Origin: an uncultured Bacteroidales bacterium
GTDB lineage: Bacteria > Bacteroidota > Bacteroidia > Bacteroidales > UBA932
Length of the DNA: 64,000 bases
Assembly: GCA_949289565.1 (NCBI GenBank)
Contig: CASEOO010000027.1
Span: forward strand, 1-64,000
Direction of reading: 5' to 3'
The position numbers were made by a program, and so were the translations under genes. A model generated the notes under the pieces. It saw only the letters and a program-made list of their open reading frames with translations, was not told where the DNA came from and did no database searches. Positions 1 to 7,116 of the stretch are shown here, piece by piece (the stretch's first letter is position 1; the number at the start of each line of letters is the position of its first letter).

Positions 1-157
1 GATAAGGCAGGAACGGGCGTCTCTGTTGCGAGTAGACGATTCTTTCAAGAAGATTATCGTCACCGGAGAAGAAAGCCCCGTAACGAGGGATGAATCCGGG
101 ATTACGACCATCAGCATCTACGACTTCTTGCTGAAAGAAAATTCGCTGGAACTTTAA
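1..157 (+). CDS. C-terminal end of an ATPase (AAA_14/DUF4143-like), partial
   Basis: An open frame runs in from the window edge and ends at TAA 155-157, giving the last 52 residues. The tail reads ...LLRVDDSFKKIIVTGEE, then GITTISIYDFLL. This resembles the C-terminus of the Bacteroidota ATPases that combine an AAA_14 domain with DUF4143, whose last strand and helix have the pattern DSFKKI...DENGI...DFLL. Only the tail is visible, so the ATP-binding motifs cannot be checked. Such proteins are common accessory genes of unclear function. The match is from memory of the family pattern and is moderate. Confidence 0.6.
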   Translation, partial: IRQERASLLRVDDSFKKIIVTGEESPVTRDESGITTISIYDFLLKENSLEL

Positions 158-277
158 GGCGCGGCGGGATTAGAGGAGACAGTAAGTAAAATTATCAGAA
201 CTGGCTTTTTTTGAAGAAAAATCAAACATATTGCCAATTAAGAAATTTAATTTTTCATACATTGATAATAAAGTTTG

Positions 278-285
278 TATCTTTG
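278..285 (+). promoter_or_regulatory. -7 promoter element for the arginine cluster
   Basis: TATCTTTG matches the Bacteroidota sigma-70 -7 consensus TAnnTTTG and lies 39 bases before the argF' start. No clear TTTG -33 element is seen at the usual 19-21 base spacing. Five bases downstream is a perfect hairpin (291-308). Confidence 0.7.
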
Positions 286-290
286 ACAGA

Positions 291-308
291 TGCCGGAAGT
301 GTCCGGCA
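291..308 (+). promoter_or_regulatory. 5'-leader inverted repeat upstream of argF'
   Basis: TGCCGGA (291-297) and TCCGGCA (302-308) form a perfect 7-bp stem with loop AGTG, immediately after the -7 box and therefore at or near the mRNA 5' end. The same arms occur in the leader of the gene at 4730. It could be a 5'-stabilising hairpin or a protein-binding site; the sequence does not decide between them. Confidence 0.6.
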
Positions 309-324
309 ATAATATTGTACCATT

Positions 325-1278
325 ATGAGACATTTCACTTCAGTAAAGCAGCTCGGCGACTTGAAAGAGGCATTCGCCAAGGCAGAATACGTCAAGGAGA
401 ATCCGTTCGCCGACCAGGAACTCGGCAGGAACAAGACCCTGCTTATGCTATTCTTCAATTCCAGCCTGAGGACCAGGCTCAGCACACAGAAAGCCGCCAT
501 GAACTTAGGCATGAACGTGATCGTGCTCGATGTGAACCAGGGAGCATGGAAACTGGAAACAGAAAGAGGCGTCATCATGGACGGAGACAAGCCCGAACAT
601 CTTCTGGAAGCCATACCGGTAATGGGCTGCTACTGCGACATCATCGGAGTGAGGTCTTTCGCCAGGTTCGAGAACAAGGATGACGACTACAACGAAAAGA
701 TACTGAACGAATTCATCCAGTATTCCGGCAGGCCGGTATTCAGCATGGAAGCAGCCACCAGGCATCCGCTGCAGACATTTGCCGATATGATCACCATAGA
801 AGAATACAGGAAAAAGGACAGGCCGAAGATCGTCATGACATGGGCACCGCACCCGAAGGCATTGCCGCAGGCAGTACCGAACTCATTTGCCGAAGGCATG
901 AACCTGATGGACTGCGAATTCGTGATCACGCATCCGCATGGATACGAACTGGATCCGGCATTTACAGGCAACGCCCGCATAGAATACGACCAGGACAAGG
1001 CTTTCGAAGGCGCGGATTTCATATATGCGAAGAACTGGGCCGCATATAGCGGGGAGAATTACGGCAAGGTGCTGAACATGGACAGGAGCTGGACTGTGGA
1101 CAGCAGAAAAATGGCCCTGACAGACAACGCATATTTCATGCACTGCCTGCCGGTAAGAAGGAACATGATAGTCACGGACGAGGTCATAGAGAGTCCTCAG
1201 TCCATCGTCATACCGGAAGCTGCGAACAGGGTCGTGTCCGCCCAGACTATCATCAAGGAAATCCTGCTGTCGCTGTAG
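325..1278 (+). CDS. argF': N-succinyl-L-ornithine carbamoyltransferase
   Basis: Transfers the carbamoyl group from carbamoyl phosphate to an N-acylated ornithine in arginine synthesis; cytoplasmic. The 317 residues carry the carbamoyl-phosphate loop SSLRT (46-50), HPLQ (147-150) and HCLPVRR (273-279, in place of HCLPAHR). Residue 90 is Pro, in DGDKPEHL. In the characterised Bacteroides fragilis enzyme a Pro at this position goes with N-succinylornithine, whereas acetylornithine enzymes have Glu, so succinyl specificity is inferred. It heads a cluster with argB, argE and argH. The start is the first ATG after a leader that follows a TAnnTTTG promoter. Ordinary ornithine carbamoyltransferase is less likely given the overall sequence. 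Confidence 0.92.
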   Translation: MRHFTSVKQLGDLKEAFAKAEYVKENPFADQELGRNKTLLMLFFNSSLRTRLSTQKAAMNLGMNVIVLDVNQGAWKLETERGVIMDGDKPEHLLEAIPVMGCYCDIIGVRSFARFENKDDDYNEKILNEFIQYSGRPVFSMEAATRHPLQTFADMITIEEYRKKDRPKIVMTWAPHPKALPQAVPNSFAEGMNLMDCEFVITHPHGYELDPAFTGNARIEYDQDKAFEGADFIYAKNWAAYSGENYGKVLNMDRSWTVDSRKMALTDNAYFMHCLPVRRNMIVTDEVIESPQSIVIPEAANRVVSAQTIIKEILLSL

Positions 1279-1306
1279 AACTGCCGGGTATTGATACGAA
1301 AACATT

Positions 1307-2107
1307 ATGAGCAAGATACAGGTATTCAAGATAGGCGGCAACGTGGTGGACAATCCGGAAAAGCTGGAAAAGTTCGCCGCTGATTTCGCCACGGTCAACG
1401 GGCCGAAAGTCCTCATACACGGAGGCGGAGCCATAGCCAGCCAGATGCAGAAGAAACTGGGATTCGAACCGGTGATGATTGAGGGGCGCAGGGTGACGGA
1501 CGCCGATACCCTGCGGATAGTGACCATGGTCTACGCCGGATGGTGCAACAAGACTATAGTGGCCCTGCTGCAGAAGAACGGCTGCAACGCCATCGGGCTG
1601 TCAGGGGCGGACGGAGCAGTGATAAAGGCTTCCCAAAGGCCTCCAGTCAAGCTTGCGTCTACCGGGGAAACTGTCGACTACGGATATGTGGGTGACCTGA
1701 AGCCTGAAAACATCGACGCGGACTTCATCATACGGCTTACAGAGATGGGCCTGACGCCTGTATTCTGCGCCATTACCTGCACTGCAGACGGACAGCTGCT
1801 GAACACGAACGCCGACACTGTGGCTTCAAGCATAGCCATGAGCCTGGCTTCAAAGGCGGAGGCAGATCTGGTGTTCTGTTTCGAGAAAGACGGTGTGCTG
1901 GCTGACAAGAACGATGATTCCAGCCTGATCGAAAAAATCGATGCCGAGACTTTCGAGAAGCTGAAAGCTGAAAGAATCGTCGCCGACGGGATGCTGCCGA
2001 AACTCGAGAATGCATTCAAGGCTATCGCCAATGGCGTTTCACAGGTGGTGATCAAGAATTCCGACAATGTCGGCAATTCTCGGCAGACTACTATATTGCG
2101 GCAGTAA
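1307..2107 (+). CDS. argB: N-acylglutamate kinase (acetylglutamate kinase family)
   Basis: Phosphorylates the gamma-carboxylate of N-acylglutamate, an early step of arginine synthesis; cytoplasmic amino-acid kinase fold. The N-terminus has KIGGNVV followed by LIHGGGAIASQM, the nucleotide and substrate glycine loops of the family. VNGPKVLIHGGG and the later segment LNTNADTVASSIAMSL are also typical. The length of 266 residues is normal. It follows argF' by 28 bases and is probably co-transcribed. Because the carbamoyltransferase next door has the succinyl-type Pro90, the natural substrate here is probably N-succinylglutamate; this is inference from context, not visible in the kinase itself. 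Confidence 0.92.
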   Translation: MSKIQVFKIGGNVVDNPEKLEKFAADFATVNGPKVLIHGGGAIASQMQKKLGFEPVMIEGRRVTDADTLRIVTMVYAGWCNKTIVALLQKNGCNAIGLSGADGAVIKASQRPPVKLASTGETVDYGYVGDLKPENIDADFIIRLTEMGLTPVFCAITCTADGQLLNTNADTVASSIAMSLASKAEADLVFCFEKDGVLADKNDDSSLIEKIDAETFEKLKAERIVADGMLPKLENAFKAIANGVSQVVIKNSDNVGNSRQTTILRQ

Positions 2108-2110
2108 TTT

Positions 2111-2137
2111 TTTCGGGGGCAGGAAAACTGCCCCGAA
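2111..2137 (+). terminator. Hairpin between argB and argE
   Basis: TTTCGGGG(G)CAG and CTGCCCCGAAA form an 11-bp stem with one bulged G and loop GAAAA, beginning four bases after the argB stop. The T-run lies before the stem and only AAATAAATT follows, so it is a poor forward terminator. It may attenuate or process the argB-argE transcript. Confidence 0.5.
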
Positions 2138-2200
2138 ATAAATTCTGCCACAATATACGGCTGAAATACATTATCGGAATTTTTGGGAAGGACAGCAAAA

Positions 2201-3328
2201 ATGGAGATCGGAAAAAGTGTCATAGACGAGGCGATGAAGATGCTGAGAGGGATGGTCGGAATTCCTTCCATATCCTTCTCGGAGGATGAGGTATGCACGT
2301 ATGTGTCGGAGGTATTGTCCGGACACGGGATCGGACATGCCCGGGTGAAAAACAACATCGTCGCCCTGAACAGAAACTTCGATCCTGCGAAGAAAACCCT
2401 CATGCTCTGCGCCCATCTGGACACTGTACCTGCCTGCGACGGTTATTCTTTCGATCCATGCAGGCCTGATTACAATATAGTCAGAGATATTTTCGGATGC
2501 GGCGAAGATGACATAGTCTGCGGACTCGGAAGCAACGATGACGGAGGGTCAGCCGTGGCGATGTGCGCGGCGTTCCGTCATTTTTACGACAAGGTCATGC
2601 CGTGCAATCTTGTGTTGATCCTCAGCAGTGAAGAAGAGAGATCCGGTCCTGGAGGAATGAGCTGGATATGGGAACATTACAGCGGAATTGCCGGTCTGGA
2701 GCATGCCGGAAGACCGGACTGGGCCATTGTCGGTGAACCGACAGGAATGAAGGCGGCGACTTCCGAAAGGGGGCTGCTGGTCATCGACGGAGAAGCTGAG
2801 GGAGTGAGCGGGCATGCCGCCAGAGGCGAGGGAGTCAACGCTCTGTACATAGCGCTGGAAGATATAGAGAGGCTCAGGAATTACGATTTCACGAAAGTGT
2901 CGCCGATGATGGGGAAAGTCAGGCTGAATGTCACGCAGATAGAGGCCGGGACAGCGCACAACGTCATACCGGACAGATGCCACTTTGTGGTGGATATAAG
3001 GCCTACCGACATGTACGGGAATCAGGAGATACTGGAAGCTCTGCAGGCCGTATGCCGCAGCAGGCTGAAAGCCAGGAACCTGAAAAACAAATCATCAGCT
3101 ACGGTCTCTGGCTCGCCTTTGCTGGAATGCTGCTCGGCGCTGGGGATAGAGACTTTTTCATCGCCGACTACATCGGACTGGATCAGAATCGGCTGCGATG
3201 CAGTCAAGATGGGACCCGGGATGTCGGAAAGGTCTCACAAAAAAGACGAATATATCACACGTGAAGAGATAGCAGGAGGAATAGATGGCTATATCTCTTT
3301 TATAGAAACATTTATGAGATATCAATAA
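2201..3328 (+). CDS. argE: M20 family N-acyl-ornithine/citrulline deacylase
   Basis: A zinc-dependent M20 peptidase-family enzyme that removes the N-acyl group in the arginine pathway. In organisms with the acylornithine carbamoyltransferase route, the substrate is the N-acylcitrulline. Metal and catalytic residues are visible: HLD (72-74), the SNDDGG loop (111-116) and SSEEE (142-146). I take ATG 2201 as the start because AAGGA lies 8 bases upstream; an in-frame TTG at 2183 would add six residues but has no such support. The protein has 375 residues. It lies 93 bases after argB, past a hairpin, and ends 15 bases before argH. Confidence 0.9.
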   Translation: MEIGKSVIDEAMKMLRGMVGIPSISFSEDEVCTYVSEVLSGHGIGHARVKNNIVALNRNFDPAKKTLMLCAHLDTVPACDGYSFDPCRPDYNIVRDIFGCGEDDIVCGLGSNDDGGSAVAMCAAFRHFYDKVMPCNLVLILSSEEERSGPGGMSWIWEHYSGIAGLEHAGRPDWAIVGEPTGMKAATSERGLLVIDGEAEGVSGHAARGEGVNALYIALEDIERLRNYDFTKVSPMMGKVRLNVTQIEAGTAHNVIPDRCHFVVDIRPTDMYGNQEILEALQAVCRSRLKARNLKNKSSATVSGSPLLECCSALGIETFSSPTTSDWIRIGCDAVKMGPGMSERSHKKDEYITREEIAGGIDGYISFIETFMRYQ

Positions 3329-3343
3329 AATAGGGACTCTGAC

Positions 3344-4633
3344 ATGGCTACACTTTGGAGCAAGGGGACGAAGGCTTCCGATATTGTGGAAGACTTCACT
3401 GTCGGAAACGACAGGGTGCTGGATATGGCACTGGCGAAATATGATGTCATAGGTTCGAAAGCTCATATAAAGATGCTCGAATCTATAGGGCTTCTGGCTG
3501 CAGACGAGCTGGAAACACTGACCGGGGCCCTGGATGAAATACTGGCCGAGATTGAGGCGGGAAAATTTATTTTAGAGAACGATGTGGAAGACATCCATTC
3601 GCAGGTAGAGCTGCTGCTGACACGCAGGCTCGGGGATGTGGGAAAGAAAATACATTCCGGCAGGTCCAGAAATGACCAGGTGCTGGTGGACATAAAACTT
3701 TTCCTGCGTGACGAACTCCGGAAAACAAGGGAAGAAATGCTGGAGCTTTTCGACGTCCTGCAGTCCCTGAGCGAAAAGCACAAGGATGTGATGCTGCCAG
3801 GCTACACTCACGGACAAGTGGCGATGCCGTCATCATTCGGGCTGTGGTTCGGGGCATATGCCGAGGCGCTGGCCGATGATATGCACATGATACGCGGTGC
3901 ATTCCACCTGGTGAACCAGAACCCCTTAGGCTCTGCCGCAGGATACGGGAACTCTTTCCCGCTGGACAGGGAAATGACCGCCAGGCTGCTTGAATTCGAA
4001 GACCTCGACTGGAACGTGGTGGCCGCCCAGCTCAGCCGTGGCAAGGCGGAAAAGGCCGTAGCTTCTGCCATAGGCTGCGTCGCCTTGACTCTGAACAAGT
4101 TTGCATCTGACTGCTGTCTGTACATGTGTCCGAATTTCGGATTCATATCTTTCCCGGACGAACTCACTACCGGGTCAAGCATCATGCCGCACAAGAAGAA
4201 TCCTGATGTATGGGAGATCATCCGCGGGAACTGCAACCGCATAATGGCCGCCGAAAATGAAATCACCATGCTGTGCAGCAACATGGCCCATGGATACCAC
4301 CGTGATTTCCAGCTGCTGAAAGACATCCTCTTCCCGGCATTGGAGCTTATGCACAAATGCCTGAAGATGACTGTTTTCATGCTCCATGACATCAGGGTGA
4401 ACCGGCACATTCTGGACTCCCCTATCTATGACTATCTGTTCACGGTGGAAGAAGTGAACAGGCGTGCTTTGGCAGGGATGCCGTTCCGGGATGCGTACAA
4501 GAGTGTCGGTATCGAAGTGAACGAAGGCAGATTCCATGCGGAAAAGACTGTAAACCACACACATGTGGGCAGCATAGGGAATCTCTGCAATGACAGGATC
4601 GCCGCCAAGATGAAAAAAGCGGCGGATTTTTAG
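3344..4633 (+). CDS. argH: Argininosuccinate lyase
   Basis: Cleaves argininosuccinate to arginine and fumarate, the last arginine step; cytoplasmic homotetramer in the fumarase/aspartase superfamily. The superfamily signature GSSIMPHKKNPD is at about residues 275-287, and the N-terminal HSGRSRNDQ motif that binds argininosuccinate is present near residue 105. The length of 429 residues is slightly short for the family, through a compact C-terminus. It is the last gene of the cluster; no argG, argC, argD or argJ is seen nearby, so those steps must be encoded elsewhere. Confidence 0.95.
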   Translation: MATLWSKGTKASDIVEDFTVGNDRVLDMALAKYDVIGSKAHIKMLESIGLLAADELETLTGALDEILAEIEAGKFILENDVEDIHSQVELLLTRRLGDVGKKIHSGRSRNDQVLVDIKLFLRDELRKTREEMLELFDVLQSLSEKHKDVMLPGYTHGQVAMPSSFGLWFGAYAEALADDMHMIRGAFHLVNQNPLGSAAGYGNSFPLDREMTARLLEFEDLDWNVVAAQLSRGKAEKAVASAIGCVALTLNKFASDCCLYMCPNFGFISFPDELTTGSSIMPHKKNPDVWEIIRGNCNRIMAAENEITMLCSNMAHGYHRDFQLLKDILFPALELMHKCLKMTVFMLHDIRVNRHILDSPIYDYLFTVEEVNRRALAGMPFRDAYKSVGIEVNEGRFHAEKTVNHTHVGSIGNLCNDRIAAKMKKAADF

Positions 4634-4654
4634 AATTTCTGTCGAATAAAATGG

Positions 4655-4662
4655 TATCTTTG
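4655..4662 (+). promoter_or_regulatory. -7 promoter element for the outer-membrane barrel gene
   Basis: TATCTTTG matches TAnnTTTG, 22 bases after the argH stop. The predicted transcript would begin at or just before the hairpin at 4666. Confidence 0.7.
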
Positions 4663-4665
4663 CGC

Positions 4666-4691
4666 ATATTGCCGGAGGATTCCGGCAATAT
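4666..4691 (+). promoter_or_regulatory. 5'-leader hairpin upstream of the outer-membrane barrel gene
   Basis: ATATTGCCGGA (4666-4676) and TCCGGCAATAT (4681-4691) are perfect 11-base complements with loop GGAT. They start three bases after the -7 element. The inner arms TGCCGGA/TCCGGCA are identical to those upstream of argF'. Confidence 0.65.
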
Positions 4692-4729
4692 GAATAAGAT
4701 TGCTTATCTAACAAATAAAAAACAGAGAC

Positions 4730-5191
4730 ATGAAAAAAATCATTTTGATTGCAGCGCTCGTGCTCGGAGCGGCAGTCGCTGCAACGGCTCAGCCAAAGGC
4801 TGTCGGCCTCCGTCTCGGATGGTCTGTTGAAGCCAGCTACCAGCATAACATCAATGGCGCTGACTTCATTGAGGCTAACCTCGGAACTTTCGGGTACGCA
4901 GGTCTTGACATTTCATCTACCTACAACTTCATGATTGCACAGCCGGCATGGACTGACAGAGGAGAGTGGGGCTTCTACGCAGGTCCTGGACTTGCCCTCG
5001 GTTTCTTCCATGGCACCAGCATAGCTTTGCAGGGCCAGGTAGGTCTCGAATATACCTTCTGGTTCCCTCTCCAGCTGGCCATCGACCTGAAGCCTCAGAT
5101 CGGTGTATGGCTTTGGGACGGAGGAGCCGGATTCTGGAGACCTGGTCTTTACGGATTCGCACCTACACTTGCTGTACGCTACAGATTCTAA
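4730..5191 (+). CDS. Small outer-membrane beta-barrel protein
   Basis: A 153-residue protein with a Sec signal peptide (MKKIILIAALVLGAAVAATA, then Q) and amphipathic strands alternating aromatic and small residues. It ends in RYRF, a C-terminal aromatic typical of barrels assembled by BAM. It is a shorter paralog of the gene at 5340: both share FWFPLQ(L/I)A(I/M)D and the closing GFAPTLAVRYRF or GFIPSISVRYRF. No enzyme or transport motif is visible, so function is unknown. It has its own promoter, a leader hairpin and a strong terminator, so it is transcribed alone. Confidence 0.8.
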   Translation: MKKIILIAALVLGAAVAATAQPKAVGLRLGWSVEASYQHNINGADFIEANLGTFGYAGLDISSTYNFMIAQPAWTDRGEWGFYAGPGLALGFFHGTSIALQGQVGLEYTFWFPLQLAIDLKPQIGVWLWDGGAGFWRPGLYGFAPTLAVRYRF

Positions 5192-5212
5192 AGACCATTC
5201 ATATAAAATGAA

Positions 5213-5244
5213 GGCCAGGTTCTCCAAAGCCTGGCCATTTTTTA
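5213..5244 (+). terminator. Intrinsic terminator after the 4730 gene
   Basis: GGCCAGG (5213-5219) pairs with CCTGGCC (5230-5236), followed by ATTTTTTATT. It is a classical GC stem with a T-run, 22 bases after the stop codon, and separates the two barrel genes. Confidence 0.85.
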
Positions 5245-5302
5245 TTGTGTGTATAGCCCGCGAACAAGATCTGAAGCATGACAGTATTTCCCCGGATTTT
5301 CG

Positions 5303-5310
5303 TACATTTG
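5303..5310 (+). promoter_or_regulatory. -7 promoter element for the second barrel gene
   Basis: TACATTTG matches TAnnTTTG, about 30 bases before the start at 5340. It supports independent transcription of the second paralog. Confidence 0.65.
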
Positions 5311-5339
5311 TGAAAATTGTATCAATGGAGAAATAATTT

Positions 5340-5924
5340 ATGATGAAAAAGGCAGGAATAATTTTAATATCACTCATATTATCTGCAGCAGGACTGGCGG
5401 CCCAGCCGAGGGCATTCGGCGTGAGAACTGGAATCACTGGATTCGACTTGAGCTACGAGCATACCATAGGAAAAAAGAATTTCGTCCAGACTGACCTGAG
5501 CCTGGATTTCGGATATGCCGGCAGCGGAGAGGCAGGATTCAAGGCCACAGCCCTGTACAACTTCACAGTGGCCAGGCCGGCGTGGACACAGAAAGGCAGC
5601 TGGGCCATGTATACAGGGCCGGGAATATCTCTGGGATATGTCCAGGACAGGGTCGTGTACAAGGAAGGGAATTTCAGATACCATCCGAACGACTACGGAT
5701 TCATGCTTTCCTTTGCGGTCCAGTTCGGACTGGAATACACGTTCTGGTTTCCCCTGCAGATAGCTATGGACATCAGGCCTTATTTCGGAATGCACGTGAA
5801 TGACGGAGTATCCAGACGCGTGGATGCCATCACCGACCAGGTAGTTTTCAAGAGCAAGACCGGCTGGTACAACAACGGCTGGTTCGGATTCATTCCGTCC
5901 ATCTCCGTCCGATACCGGTTCTGA
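5340..5924 (+). CDS. Outer-membrane beta-barrel protein, paralog of the preceding gene
   Basis: A 194-residue protein with a signal peptide ending around ...SAAGLAAQ and a barrel ending RYRF. It aligns along its whole length with the protein at 4730 but has about 30 extra residues, mainly around DRVVYKEGNFRYHPNDYG and near VSRRVDAITDQ, which look like longer surface loops. Two ATG codons stand side by side (5340 and 5343); either may be used. Function is unknown. The pair probably arose by tandem duplication. Downstream lies a repeat-rich region rather than a simple terminator. Confidence 0.8.
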   Translation: MMKKAGIILISLILSAAGLAAQPRAFGVRTGITGFDLSYEHTIGKKNFVQTDLSLDFGYAGSGEAGFKATALYNFTVARPAWTQKGSWAMYTGPGISLGYVQDRVVYKEGNFRYHPNDYGFMLSFAVQFGLEYTFWFPLQIAMDIRPYFGMHVNDGVSRRVDAITDQVVFKSKTGWYNNGWFGFIPSISVRYRF

Positions 5925-5935
5925 AAATCTGAAAG

Positions 5936-5951
5936 TTAGGATGGGTCCAGT
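5936..5951 (+). repeat. Fragment of the dispersed repeat (right-end motif)
   Basis: The bases GTTAGGATGGGTCCAG recur at the right end of the complete repeat cores (GTTAGGATGGG at 6163-6173, and inverted at 46240-46250). The fragment stands about 80 bases before the complete copy 1, suggesting that a second, mostly lost, unit once stood here. Confidence 0.45.
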
Positions 5952-5984
5952 GTTAAACTGCGTTTTTCCATTATCCTCATCTCG

Positions 5985-6007
5985 GTAATTCGTACAAGTA
6001 CGATTAC
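5985..6007. repeat. Imperfect palindrome
   Basis: GTAATTCGTAC and GTACGATTAC are complementary apart from one extra T, separated by AA, and flanked by CTCG on both sides. The motif lies between the repeat fragment (5936) and the full copy (6029). It could be a protein-binding site or a piece of another repeat family. No gene lies in 5925-6233. Confidence 0.45.
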
Positions 6008-6028
6008 TCTCGGTTCGTCAATGGTTTC

Positions 6029-6234
6029 GAAGAAAGACGTTTGAGGTGGGTGGGTCAAAAGTCACGAAGTGACCGCGACTGGAAGGAGCGAGATCCCCCT
6101 AATAGGGGTCGAGAGCGGTTCTATGAGAATGTCCGGTGGACATTCGAAAGCGAACAGAGGGGGTTAGGATGGGGTCAGTCTTTCGAAGAAAGACGTTTGA
6201 GGTGTGACTCAAAAGGAGCTTTGAGTCACACCTC
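6029..6234 (+). repeat. Dispersed structured repeat, copy 1
   Basis: The unit begins and ends with the same 17-mer (6029-6045 and 6185-6201, GAAGAAAGACGTTTGAG). Between them is a 118-base core (6056-6173) identical, except for one base, to the reverse complement of 46240-46357. The core contains three short stems: GTCAC/GTGAC, GATCCCC/GGGGTC and GAATGTCC/GGACATTC. Next comes GTCTTTC/GAAAGAC and finally a perfect 15-bp stem (6199-6213 with 6220-6234) that abuts the stop codon of the minus-strand gene at 6234. Open frames through the core are not conserved in copy 2, so it is not coding. It lies between convergent genes. Confidence 0.85.
6199..6234 (-). terminator. Locus-specific hairpin of repeat copy 1; likely terminator of the rnf run
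   Basis: GAGGTGTGACTCAAA pairs perfectly with TTTGAGTCACACCTC around loop AGGAGC. It sits directly after the stop codon of the minus-strand gene (6234). No T-run follows on the minus strand beyond AAACGTCTTTC, so classical Rho-independent action is uncertain; it may act as a 3'-end stabiliser. Confidence 0.55.
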
Positions 6235-6482
6235 TACGGATTCATCAGATCTGCATTTACAAAACCATTTATTTCTTTCAGAAGCTCTATGGATGCCAAT
6301 GCTTTCGACCGCAAGGCATCATCTTCAGTCTCCGATGCTTTCAGAAAAGCATTCATAGCCTCACCGAAACGGGCATTCTGACGCAAAAGGACACCCAGGT
6401 CATACCATTCTTCGGCAGACCCGGGTGTCTTCATATAACAATCTTTTTTGTCCATGTTTCTCCGGAAAAATCCGCGGGACAT
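6234..6482 (-). CDS. Small helical-repeat (TPR/SEL1-like) protein
   Basis: An 82-residue protein with helix pairs of TPR character: SAEEWYDLGVLLRQNARFGEAMNAFLKASE, followed by ALRSKALASIELLKEI. It starts 9 bases after the rnfA stop, with GAGGCAGG directly before ATG 6482. A second ATG at 6455 (MDKKDCYMK) is also possible and would remove nine basic residues. It is the last gene of the rnf run, and its stop codon touches the hairpin of repeat copy 1. Its role is unknown; position suggests a co-transcribed accessory of the Rnf complex, but nothing in the sequence proves this. Confidence 0.65.
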   Translation of the reverse strand: MSRGFFRRNMDKKDCYMKTPGSAEEWYDLGVLLRQNARFGEAMNAFLKASETEDDALRSKALASIELLKEINGFVNADLMNP

Positions 6483-6491
6483 CCTGCCTCG

Positions 6492-7091
6492 CTAAACCAG
6501 TCCTGAGAAGCCCATGAAAGCCATAGCCAGAATGCTGGCGGTCACCAGGGCGATAGGAATTCCCTGGAAAGGCTTAGGCACCTTGTTCAGTGCTATCTGC
6601 TCACGCAAACCGGCGAACAGTATCATGGCCAGGCCGAAGCCGAGGGAAGTCGCAAAAGCGAAGACTATCGACTCAACAAGATTCAGCATATGAGGCTCGC
6701 CGCCGTAGGAGAATTCATTTGTCACCACCATGAGAGCAACACCCAGAACAGCGCAGTTCGTAGTGATGAGAGGCAGGAAGATTCCCAGAGCCTGATACAG
6801 GGACGGGCTCACCTTTTTGAGCACTATCTCCACCATCTGCACGAGAGCGGCAATGATAAGGATAAATGCGATAGTCTGCATGAACTCTATGTGAAGCGGC
6901 ACCAGGACATAATACTGGAACAGATATGTCACAAGCGTGGCCAGAGTGATGACGAAGCACACGGCGCCGGACATTCCTACAGCGGTGCTCAGCTTGTTCG
7001 AAACTCCCAGGAAAGGACAGATACCCATGAACTGGGAGAGCAGGATATTGTTTACGAATATCGCTGAAATGATGATCAATATATATTCCAT
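6492..7091 (-). CDS. rnfA: Rnf electron-transport complex subunit A
   Basis: An integral inner-membrane subunit of the ferredoxin:NAD+ oxidoreductase (Rnf), which couples electron flow to ion transport. The 199 residues form six hydrophobic helices; family motifs NNILLSQFMGICPFLGVS near the N-terminus and LPLITTNCAVLGVAL in the middle are clear, each carrying the conserved Cys thought to hold the membrane iron-sulphur cluster. It follows rnfE by 25 bases. The order B-C-D-G-E-A is the usual one for this complex. Confidence 0.95.
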   Translation of the reverse strand: MEYILIIISAIFVNNILLSQFMGICPFLGVSNKLSTAVGMSGAVCFVITLATLVTYLFQYYVLVPLHIEFMQTIAFILIIAALVQMVEIVLKKVSPSLYQALGIFLPLITTNCAVLGVALMVVTNEFSYGGEPHMLNLVESIVFAFATSLGFGLAMILFAGLREQIALNKVPKPFQGIPIALVTASILAMAFMGFSGLV

Positions 7092-7116
7092 AACTGATTC
7101 ATTTAATGATTATACG

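Noticed and set aside
883..1527. Minus-strand frame of 214 codons over argF' and argB
   Set aside because: Shadow of two well-supported genes; no protein family features.
6041..6358. Open frame through repeat copy 1
   Set aside because: It crosses the hairpin into the opposite-strand gene, and copy 2 does not keep the frame beyond the core. Arg/Trp-rich translation looks accidental.
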